This document shows, one piece after another, positions 1 to 5,421 of a stretch of DNA of 5,421 nt. Below the pieces are notes generated by a model. It worked only from the letters and a program-made list of their open reading frames with translations. It was not told the origin of the DNA and ran no database searches. The position numbers and the translations under genes are program-made. Each line of letters opens with the position of its first letter. Position 1 is the first letter of the stretch. The stretch is from contig DCHH01000030.1 of assembly GCA_002315625.1 (NCBI GenBank), positions 1-5,421 on the forward strand, read 5' to 3'. Source of the stretch: Bacteroidales bacterium UBA1757. GTDB lineage: Bacteria > Bacteroidota > Bacteroidia > Bacteroidales > UBA1402.

Positions 1-13
1 CCAATTTTACATG

Positions 14-622
14 TCAAAATACATCCATACCTACGGATTCATCCGAATACGAACATGAACCATCCGACAAATTGTACTTGACGGCATGTCGGATGCCAGC
101 CACATTGATTTTCAATCCGGAAGTTCCCTTAAACCGTATCCTACCCACAACCGATGTCAAGTGACCTTTCACAGTCAATTCACCGTTGGTCGGATAAACA
201 TACAAACCTTCCGTATCAGCAAAAATGCCGGTCGATGGCGTCAAAAAAACGGTGTCACCCGCCGCTTCACACGCATTTTCAAAATAATAGACGCTCACCT
301 GAGCCTCAGCATCGCGCTGGAGAGTGCCTTGGTAATTTACCGTCCAGACTGCGCTGTTAAAATTATAGACAGCTTTGCCCTGCACCTTGCTGCTTCCGTT
401 TGTGAAGAGCAGATACACCACATCGCCGTCCTGCCAGGCGGCAGCCGACTTGGTTAACAGATCAAACCCAGCCTTCGACACGTTCAATACCATGGTGGCG
501 GTGTGCCATTCATCGCACTCATCCACAGGCTTATTGTCCGCCATTTCTTTACCGCACGATGTTACCAAAAACCCCGCCAGAGCCATCAGCAACAAATATC
601 TCATTTTTCTCATATTGTCCAT
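14..622 (-). CDS. Fimbrillin-like lipoprotein, short and possibly truncated
   Basis: The preferred start is the ATG at 620-622 (MDNMRKMRYLL), giving 202 residues; the ATGs at 613 and 604 are close alternatives and all keep the signal peptide. The segment YLLLMALAGFLVTSC is a lipoprotein signal with Cys at residue 23, followed by GKE. After a polar linker the mature part shows a pattern I associate with Bacteroidales fimbrillin-like surface lipoproteins: LTKSAAAWQDGDVVYLLF (about 56-73), KAVYNFNSAVWTVNYQGTL (about 83-101), a YYFEN strand, LTPSTGIFADTEGLYVY, and GRIRFKGTSG at about 160-169. The T-K/R before AAW resembles the region where fimbrillin-type proteins can be cleaved during maturation, but this is only a resemblance. 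The protein ends with SVGMDVF and TGA at 14-16, before the second half that I would expect in a protein of about 300 residues. The family call is moderate; with no stop-codon context beyond the edge, natural shortness and truncation cannot be separated. Confidence 0.7.
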   Translation of the reverse strand: MDNMRKMRYLLLMALAGFLVTSCGKEMADNKPVDECDEWHTATMVLNVSKAGFDLLTKSAAAWQDGDVVYLLFTNGSSKVQGKAVYNFNSAVWTVNYQGTLQRDAEAQVSVYYFENACEAAGDTVFLTPSTGIFADTEGLYVYPTNGELTVKGHLTSVVGRIRFKGTSGLKINVAGIRHAVKYNLSDGSCSYSDESVGMDVF

Positions 623-657
623 ATTAATTATTACAACAGAAACAACCAGTCGGGCAC
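623..657 (-). promoter_or_regulatory. Short intergenic spacer and A/T-rich leader before the fimbrillin-like gene
   Basis: About 35 bases separate the TGA of the BACON gene from the preferred ATG at 620-622. The end of the spacer reads GTAATAATTAAT on the minus strand, an A/T-rich leader of the kind used by Bacteroidota in place of a Shine-Dalgarno site. A longer frame from a TTG at 659-661 also exists, but it would put 13 residues (SARLVVSVVIIN) before the normal lipoprotein signal. No hairpin or promoter is evident, which favours read-through from the upstream gene. Confidence 0.45.
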
Positions 658-2223
658 TCAATTGCCTGCTCCCAGCGTCCAGTCCTCCTCGTCGCCGAAA
701 CCGACAACCGTAATCGTTGCGCTGGATTCGCCGGCGACACTCCAGCTTTCATCGGCGGAGTAGTTTTCGATTGTGAAGTGTGCACCATCAGCGTATTGGG
801 CCACGGGAATTTCTATTTTGAAACTTTCACCGGCTTGCAGTCCGGTCATTTTCAAGGTTATCTTACCCTCCCGTTGGGAATTGCCGGAATAGCTTTCGGC
901 TGTGGCCGTAAAGGTATCACCATCTTTCTGAATGGTAAGCCACGAGGTCTCGGTTCCTATTGTATATGTGGCATCCGTTTCAATTATTACCTTGTCGGAA
1001 GTGCCACCCTTGGCGAAGAAACTCAGACGGTTATGGTCTGCACGCAGATACCGTCCGGCCTGGGTGGTAATGACCTGCACTTTCTCCAAATTTTCGGGAC
1101 AAATATATGAGGTATCTGACCGGGAATAGATGGAAGGATAATCGCCGGCCGTCCAAGTGACAGAACCGTCGCTGGAGCCCTGCAAGGGGGCAGCAGTCAG
1201 CCATGAAGAACCGCTTTCAACACTCCATGACCTGTTGGTTTTGAAACTTACCGTATGTGAGCCGCCTTTTGACGGTATCGTAGCCTTTCCTCCCTCTGCA
1301 ACCTCAAAGTACATGCCCGCCTGCACGACGGCCACCTCGATTCTTTTGTCGGTACCGATATAGAATGTCACCCAGCCTTTCCGCTCTTTGGTCGATTCGT
1401 TTGGTGTAACGGATATCAGCAGTTGTGTAGTACCGGCAGAACCCTTTGCCGGGTCTATCTGTATCCAGGTCTGCTCTGTGGATGCAGTCCATGAGGCTTC
1501 GGATGAGATGGACAACTGGTAGGTTCCACCGGATTGCTTGTAGGTGAGAGTTGCCTGGTCGCCTTCAATTTTGGCAAGTGCCTGAACAACGGTCAGCGTG
1601 GCTGTAGTCTTGCCAGCCAAAGTGACGGTGGCCTGACGCGAGGCGTTTGTTGTGTTCTCTGTGACTTTTACCGTAATGTAGGAAGCATCAGAGGCTGTTT
1701 CGACCGTCAACCAGCTTTGTTCCGACGAGACTGAGGCAGTCCAAGCATTATTCGCCGTTACATTCACCTTGGCAGTCGATGCCTTTCCGTCAAACGCCAA
1801 ACTCGATTCCGACAAGCGTATATAGGGCTCAGCATAACTCTGGGTAGCCTGCACCTGGGTATTGTAGGGATAATCCGAGGCCGTCGAGGCAAAGGTGAGG
1901 ATACAGGTACGGGAATTGTCGGTCGAGAGGTTCTCTGCGGCTGTGGCCTGCACGGTAGCCGTCTCGTTACCCGAAGTGGGCGAGAGTGTCAGCCAGCTGT
2001 CCATTCCGGTAAACTGCCAAGATGTGGTCGTTGCCGAGACATTCAGGTTTTGGGTCAGATTGGTTGATGCGCCGAAAGAGAGGTTAGTTGTTTCCAACTT
2101 CAAATAGCGGGCAGTAAGACTTGCAATCCAGCCGCTTCCAGGATTTTCTTCCTGACATCCTTGAAAAGCAAGGGCCAGAAGACATATAGTCAAAAAAGAA
2201 TATCTTTTCATGGCAGTAATCAT
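658..2223 (-). CDS. BACON-domain lipoprotein, five tandem domains
   Basis: This is a 521-residue gene ending in TGA at 658-660. The signal peptide (MKRYSFLTICLLALAFQGC) ends in a lipobox-like AFQGC, with the acyl Cys at residue 23 followed by QEEN, so the product is a probable lipoprotein facing the periplasm or cell surface. Five BACON-type Ig-like beta domains follow at about 43-130, 134-214, 220-302, 304-390 and 392-477. Each has the family pattern of an early strand (LSFGAS, LAFDGK, LTYKQSGG), then xxW-x(7,9)-WL/I with paired Trp (W69/W77, W161/W171, W245/W253, W333/W341), then a terminal VxQA/SQ-like strand (ATQSY, VVQALA, VVQAG, TTQAG, PVAQYA). In the fifth copy the first Trp is Tyr420. 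Residues 479-521 are a short acidic/aromatic tail (DESWSVAG, GDEEDWTLGAGN). BACON domains occur in Bacteroidota surface proteins and have been proposed to bind carbohydrate or mucin; no enzyme domain is attached here, so a binding or spacer role is inferred. The start could instead be the ATG at 2211. Confidence 0.92.
   Translation of the reverse strand: MITAMKRYSFLTICLLALAFQGCQEENPGSGWIASLTARYLKLETTNLSFGASTNLTQNLNVSATTTSWQFTGMDSWLTLSPTSGNETATVQATAAENLSTDNSRTCILTFASTASDYPYNTQVQATQSYAEPYIRLSESSLAFDGKASTAKVNVTANNAWTASVSSEQSWLTVETASDASYITVKVTENTTNASRQATVTLAGKTTATLTVVQALAKIEGDQATLTYKQSGGTYQLSISSEASWTASTEQTWIQIDPAKGSAGTTQLLISVTPNESTKERKGWVTFYIGTDKRIEVAVVQAGMYFEVAEGGKATIPSKGGSHTVSFKTNRSWSVESGSSWLTAAPLQGSSDGSVTWTAGDYPSIYSRSDTSYICPENLEKVQVITTQAGRYLRADHNRLSFFAKGGTSDKVIIETDATYTIGTETSWLTIQKDGDTFTATAESYSGNSQREGKITLKMTGLQAGESFKIEIPVAQYADGAHFTIENYSADESWSVAGESSATITVVGFGDEEDWTLGAGN
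793..2097 (-). repeat. Tandem array of five BACON-type domains (protein-level repeat)
   Basis: The five domains occupy roughly 2097-1834, 1824-1582, 1566-1318, 1314-1054 and 1050-793. They share the SWLT/TWIQ Trp core and the closing Q-A/S motif but differ widely elsewhere, so they diverged long ago and do not look like a recent slippage expansion. Copy 4 carries a longer, Tyr-rich stretch with a lone Cys (Cys375, SYICPENL), and copy 5 is the most divergent. Boundaries are estimated by eye and may be off by several residues. Confidence 0.75.
2220..2223 (-). other. ATGA stop/start overlap (translational coupling)
   Basis: On the minus strand the ATG of the BACON gene (2223-2221) overlaps the TGA of the PEGA gene (2222-2220) in the sequence ATGA. 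This arrangement usually reflects translational coupling of genes in one transcript. The interpretation depends on this start being used: an in-frame ATG four codons later (2211-2209) starts MKRYSFLT, a typical lipoprotein n-region, and would leave an 8-base gap instead. Either way the genes are adjacent enough to share an mRNA. Confidence 0.6.
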
Positions 2224-4223
2224 AAGCAGAAGAAAATACCAATTCGTGCATTGAAGCCTGAGCCCCAGCCTTTTATGGTCGGAGAAACAGCAGAAAGCTG
2301 CTCGAAAGTTTCAGACTTCTTTACAGCAATGCCGTATTCTGGGGCTATGGAGACACCTATATGACTGACTATTATGTACTCAAAACGCACCCCGGCCGAA
2401 GCCACGATGGCATTGCCCGCCGACACGTCACCCTTGACATTGACCACACCGGCCCCCAACTGCGGAGTGAGGCGCATGCGGCGGCCAATCTGTATGCCAT
2501 AGCCAAGTTTTCCACCCATGAACGACGATTTAAGCTGCTCGCTCTTTGGCTGTTGGGATGAGGCGGTGTTGTTCCAATAGACTGTTTCGCTTGAACTCAT
2601 GCCCACCAGATAAGAAGCTTCAAAGTTGACGTTAGAGATATAGCCACCGACAGCACCTCCGAACGACATAAGCTGCCCGGCCTGGAAGGTAGGCTGGAGG
2701 TAGAGGGTCGTCGGATTGACCAGCAAGCGTTTCAGAATAAACGTTTCGGTCGGGTGGGAAGCGTCAAGATGGACACTCTGCTCAAGGGTCTTGAAACCGT
2801 TCTTCACTATTTTCACATCGTGGTCACCCGAAGTCATTTCGGCGGTATAGGGAGTCACACCAACATGTTTGCCGTCGATGTAAAGTGCTGCACCCTTTGG
2901 CTCGGATTCTAAGGTCATAATGGCCGTAGTGGTGAAGGTGAGCTGGATTTCCTCTGTCCTTCCCCTCTTCACCTCAATGGTTCGGACTTCCTCCTTGTAG
3001 TCCTTCAATGACAGCTCAACCTTGTGCTGACCAATCAGGACGTTCTCCAATACCACCGGGGTATGACCCACCTCCTTGCCGTCCATAATGACGGTAGCAT
3101 ACGAGGGGGATGTGCTGATGGCGATGGCTCCTGTAATGGGCTTCGGGCTATCCAGCAGAATGGTCTGCGGAACATTCGCCTTAACTTCTATGGTCTTGAT
3201 GGTCGATTCGTGGCTTTCCATGCGGCATTCGATTTCGTAAAGTCCTTCCTTTAGCGGTCCGCTCCACTCACGGTTCCCTTTCAACACCTTATCTATATAT
3301 ATTTCGGCATCGGCATCCACAACGAGTTTCGTTTCGCTGGCCAGCGACTCGAGTTTCGGCGTGAGCACCGTCGTCTCGCCGTTTACTACAGAGAACTGCG
3401 TGGTAAAGGTCTTGTACAATTCACCGTTTGTGATGGACATGGAGTATGTACCTGCCTGATGCGGAAGTTTGGAAAGCGGTATGGTTCCAACGAACTTGTC
3501 GTTGACATAGACTTGTGCACCACTTATGCCGTATGCGTCGTCAACCTGCAGCCAGCCGAAGTTCGGGGCGAGTGTCACCTTCTCCTCCAATGTCTTGTTG
3601 GGAGTGTTGAGCATAGCCACTCCCTCTGAAGAAAAATAGTTTTCCGCCACAATCTGGTACTCGTAGCGGCCGCATTCCAGAAAACGGGAGATTGATCCTT
3701 TGTCATCGGCCTGTCCCCAAAGTTCGTAGTCTTCCGTGCCGGACTTGCGCACCTTGACCGTGGCCTGGCAGTCGGCGGGAGAGATTATGAACTGCAGAAT
3801 CTGCTTCTGGATTGCCTGGACTGGTTCCACATACGACAACTGAAGGATGTAGGTTGCACCAGCCTCAAGTGTAATGCCCAGATCAACGTTCATAATGGGT
3901 TCAAAACCGTCCCGTTCGATGGAAATCCGGCGGGCATTTTTCTGGACATAGAGCCATGTCTCGCCCGAATGGGGCTGGGTATCGACAATGCACTTCATCA
4001 TTCCGAAGCGGAAATTGAACGCAGCCGACACCGGCCGGACTTTCACTACCGAATACAGGTCGCCGTTCGAGTCGGTCTTGGGGTGGTTCTTGGCCGCCTG
4101 GTCCAGCGGGTCGTGGGTGAAGCTCTCAATGTAAATCTTCTGCGGTGTCTGGGCTTCAACCCCCAAAGGAATTGCCGTCATAAATAGCAATACCCACAGA
4201 CACACCTTCAATTTTTTCTTCAT
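2220..4223 (-). CDS. PEGA-repeat exported protein with C-terminal outer-membrane beta-barrel
   Basis: This is a complete 667-residue gene with an ATG start at 4221-4223. Residues 1-24 are a type I signal peptide: a KKKLK n-region, a hydrophobic core, and predicted cleavage after GVEA before QTP. Residues 26-222 are a beta-rich region of no recognised family. Repeats follow: PEGA-like 224-291 and 297-359, both divergent, then two good PEGA repeats at 364-430 (ATVIMDGKEVGHTPVVLENV, GQHKVELSLKDYK) and 433-499 (AALYIDGKHVGVTPYTAEM, GDHDVKIVKNGFK). The xYxDGKxVGxTP core is the family hallmark. Residues 503-667 alternate Gly/aromatic amphipathic strands (LQPTFQAG, GGAVGGYIS, VNFEASYLVG, GGKLGYGIQIG, GVRFEYIIV, FNARIGIFF) and probably form an eight-stranded barrel ending at the outer membrane. 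PEGA domains are small extracytoplasmic beta domains in surface and S-layer-associated proteins. The inferred role is a barrel anchor holding a periplasmic or surface PEGA arm. Its TGA overlaps the next gene's ATG. The PEGA call is firm; the barrel is likely; the ligand is unknown. Confidence 0.92.
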   Translation of the reverse strand: MKKKLKVCLWVLLFMTAIPLGVEAQTPQKIYIESFTHDPLDQAAKNHPKTDSNGDLYSVVKVRPVSAAFNFRFGMMKCIVDTQPHSGETWLYVQKNARRISIERDGFEPIMNVDLGITLEAGATYILQLSYVEPVQAIQKQILQFIISPADCQATVKVRKSGTEDYELWGQADDKGSISRFLECGRYEYQIVAENYFSSEGVAMLNTPNKTLEEKVTLAPNFGWLQVDDAYGISGAQVYVNDKFVGTIPLSKLPHQAGTYSMSITNGELYKTFTTQFSVVNGETTVLTPKLESLASETKLVVDADAEIYIDKVLKGNREWSGPLKEGLYEIECRMESHESTIKTIEVKANVPQTILLDSPKPITGAIAISTSPSYATVIMDGKEVGHTPVVLENVLIGQHKVELSLKDYKEEVRTIEVKRGRTEEIQLTFTTTAIMTLESEPKGAALYIDGKHVGVTPYTAEMTSGDHDVKIVKNGFKTLEQSVHLDASHPTETFILKRLLVNPTTLYLQPTFQAGQLMSFGGAVGGYISNVNFEASYLVGMSSSETVYWNNTASSQQPKSEQLKSSFMGGKLGYGIQIGRRMRLTPQLGAGVVNVKGDVSAGNAIVASAGVRFEYIIVSHIGVSIAPEYGIAVKKSETFEQLSAVSPTIKGWGSGFNARIGIFFCL
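2727..3554 (-). repeat. Tandem PEGA / PEGA-like domain array (protein-level repeat)
   Basis: Four successive domains of about 65 residues occupy these bases: 3554-3351, 3335-3147, 3134-2934 and 2927-2727. The last two align well, sharing DGK-VG-TP, a GxHxV turn-strand and a final K-x-x-K/T element. The first two keep only parts of it (AQVYVNDKFVGTIPL in the first, AEIYIDKVLKGNREW in the second). The similarity is seen at protein level; I did not see long nucleotide identity between copies, so the duplications look old. Confidence 0.75.
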
Positions 4224-4241
4224 ATCGTTATTATTGTTTTA
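4224..4241 (-). promoter_or_regulatory. A/T-rich translation initiation region before the PEGA gene
   Basis: These 18 bases separate the TAA of the upstream gene from the ATG at 4221-4223. On the minus strand they read as A and T with very little G or C (AATAAAACAATAATAACGAT), and there is no GGAGG-like motif. Bacteroidota commonly start translation from such A/T-rich leaders rather than Shine-Dalgarno sites, so this supports the chosen start and co-transcription. The spacer is too short to hold a normal terminator plus promoter. Confidence 0.5.
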
Positions 4242-5421
4242 TTAGTCATAGAAATGCCCCGGTCCCCAGAGGCCGAACTCGTCGTCGGGCTTGGGCTGCC
4301 AGGTGCGGATTTTGATGACCGGCTCGTCGGGCTTTGTCATATCGACCAGCAGGAACAGATAGCCGAAATCGGCGTAAGTCGAAGAATTGTACTGTTGGGC
4401 TACCTGTATGGCAAAAACCTTACCCCCGTCACTGCGCTCTATCAGCTGCACTTCGTTGTCAGTAAACTTGATGTTAATGAACTGGTTACGACGGAAAGTC
4501 TTTTTGAGGTTGGACAGATACTCTGCCTTAGTATATTGCTTATAAGTAATAATGTCACGCCCTTGCTCCGACATCTCCGACTCGGCCATACCCGGGCGGG
4601 TGGTCACCTTGGCCACATTTCCCACAATAATCGTAGCATTGTCGTCAAACACAGCCTCGATGTAGTCACTGTCTTTCAAGCAATAAGCCGTCTTGTAGTT
4701 CTCAAGGAAATCGAGAACCTGCTGACGGACCTCTTCGCCCCAGCTCACATTCTTTCCCAAAATGTCGTTCTCGGCAATTGAACCGATACCAAAAGTTACA
4801 TTTGAGATTTTCCGGTCGCTGTCGAAAGTGAAAATCACATCATCCACGTATGTCGTTTTCTGTCCTCTTTCGGTCACGGAGAAGGAAAGCTGCATTCCAC
4901 GGGCCATGACATTGCCGCGGGCATTTACATAAAGCCTCGGGTTAGGCTGGCCGACGAGCTTGCCGTTGCGCTTGGTTACCAGACGGCGGTAGTTGTCGAG
5001 CCCGTGGTCCTTGAAGCACTCCATGGCCATGTCGTATTGCCTGGTTGCAAGAGCCTGGACCACAGTGTCCATAACAGCCGCGTAAAGGGGCAGTTCCGCT
5101 CTCAGTTTTTCCGTATCCGACTCCTCTGCAATCTCAACTTTCACATCCTGTGGGGCTACCATCTTCGGACGTATCGACGACAAAAGTTCTTCAGCACGAT
5201 TGAGGCTTTCCGAACTGGCAAGGGCACTTGCAGCAGACTTTCTGTCCGAAGCGATATCAGGTGCCGCAATGGATACGGCCTCCTGCTGTGGAGCCCTTAC
5301 CACGATATCCTTGCCGAAAGCCGACTTCGGGATGACAGCCAGCACACTCTTCATCTCAGCATCACCGCGTGCCTGACTCTTGTATTCGTACTCAATATTA
5401 ATTAGAACTTTCCCAACCTGT
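4242..5421 (-). CDS. Conserved protein of unknown function with two NTF2/SnoaL-like modules, 5' end missing
   Basis: This is the first gene of the visible operon, and it is partial. The reading frame stays open from the TAA at 4242-4244 to the right edge, giving about 392 visible residues (first full codon at 5420-5418). The ATG at 5352-5354 is preceded in frame by 22 more sense codons ending RGDAE, so it is probably an internal Met and the true start lies outside. In visible-fragment numbering, residues 1-50 are a folded-looking start (VGKVLINIEYEY). Residues 50-105 form an Ala/Ser/Glu-rich linker. Residues about 107-213 begin with a helix (AAVMDTVVQAL, then MAMECFKDHGL) followed by strands, resembling a degenerate NTF2-like fold. 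Residues about 225-377 are a clearer NTF2/SnoaL-like module (LDFLENYKTAYCLKDSDYIEAVF, split here as LDFLENYKTAY and DSDYIEAVFDDNATIIVG, later YLFLLVDM and IKIRTWQP). No catalytic residues are recognisable. Such modules bind small ligands or serve as assembly domains; the role here is unknown. Export cannot be judged without the N-terminus, but the neighbours are envelope proteins. The coding call is secure; the fold is inferred. Confidence 0.85.
   Translation of the reverse strand, partial: QVGKVLINIEYEYKSQARGDAEMKSVLAVIPKSAFGKDIVVRAPQQEAVSIAAPDIASDRKSAASALASSESLNRAEELLSSIRPKMVAPQDVKVEIAEESDTEKLRAELPLYAAVMDTVVQALATRQYDMAMECFKDHGLDNYRRLVTKRNGKLVGQPNPRLYVNARGNVMARGMQLSFSVTERGQKTTYVDDVIFTFDSDRKISNVTFGIGSIAENDILGKNVSWGEEVRQQVLDFLENYKTAYCLKDSDYIEAVFDDNATIIVGNVAKVTTRPGMAESEMSEQGRDIITYKQYTKAEYLSNLKKTFRRNQFINIKFTDNEVQLIERSDGGKVFAIQVAQQYNSSTYADFGYLFLLVDMTKPDEPVIKIRTWQPKPDDEFGLWGPGHFYD

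Noticed and set aside
86..457. Plus-strand open frame of 123 codons
   Set aside because: It is antisense to the fimbrillin-like lipoprotein. Its product is basic and low in structure with no family features, as expected of a shadow frame.
778..1110. Plus-strand open frame of 110 codons
   Set aside because: It is antisense to BACON domains 4 and 5. The Cys/Gly-rich product reflects the complementary codons of the real gene.
1304..1492. Second minus-strand frame inside the BACON gene
   Set aside because: It is an out-of-frame read through BACON domain 3, with a basic Arg/Tyr-rich product and no leader, while the main frame carries the domain.
2212..2241. Possible terminator between the PEGA and BACON genes
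   Set aside because: The genes overlap by four bases and I see no stable GC-rich hairpin followed by a T run here on the minus strand.
3291..3303. TATATATATT-like A/T run as a possible internal promoter
   Set aside because: It lies inside a PEGA-like repeat and encodes EIYIDK in frame. No matching Bacteroidota -33 element (TTTG) at the right spacing was evident, and no gene starts just downstream.
4254..4781. Plus-strand open frame of 175 codons
   Set aside because: It lies wholly antisense to the NTF2-like gene, whose protein is clearly structured. The plus-strand product has no recognisable domain or signal peptide, and its start has no separate leader.

Overview
The window looks like chromosomal DNA from a Bacteroidales bacterium, of the Bacteroides / Prevotella / Parabacteroides type. 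This rests on protein content: a BACON-domain lipoprotein, a fimbrillin-like lipoprotein, SpII signal peptides ending in Cys, and A/T-rich translation starts with no Shine-Dalgarno motif. I cannot name a species. Base composition looks balanced by eye, and I see no sign of recent transfer such as an insertion sequence, tRNA, integrase or abrupt composition change.

All real coding sequence lies on the minus strand, so the genes read from right to left. First is the 3' part of a protein of unknown function (5421 down to 4242) whose start lies beyond the right edge; its C-terminal half looks like two NTF2/SnoaL-like modules. After 18 bases comes a 667-residue exported protein (4223-2220) with a periplasmic N-terminal region, four PEGA or PEGA-like repeats and a probable C-terminal outer-membrane beta-barrel. 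Its stop codon overlaps the start of a 521-residue lipoprotein with five tandem BACON-type domains (2223-658). After about 35 bases comes a fimbrillin-like lipoprotein (622-14) that stops just before the left edge and is short for its apparent family.

The shared strand, an 18-base gap, an ATGA overlap and a 35-base gap indicate one operon. Three of the four products carry visible export signals, and the fourth has its N-terminus off the window. The simplest reading is a co-expressed cell-envelope module: a barrel protein with a large periplasmic PEGA arm, two lipoproteins that may be surface-exposed, and an NTF2-like partner. The substrate or ligand cannot be told from sequence. No promoter, terminator, RNA gene, CRISPR array or mobile element is visible. 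The operon promoter must lie right of 5421, and any terminator probably lies left of 1. There is no non-coding stretch longer than about 40 bases.
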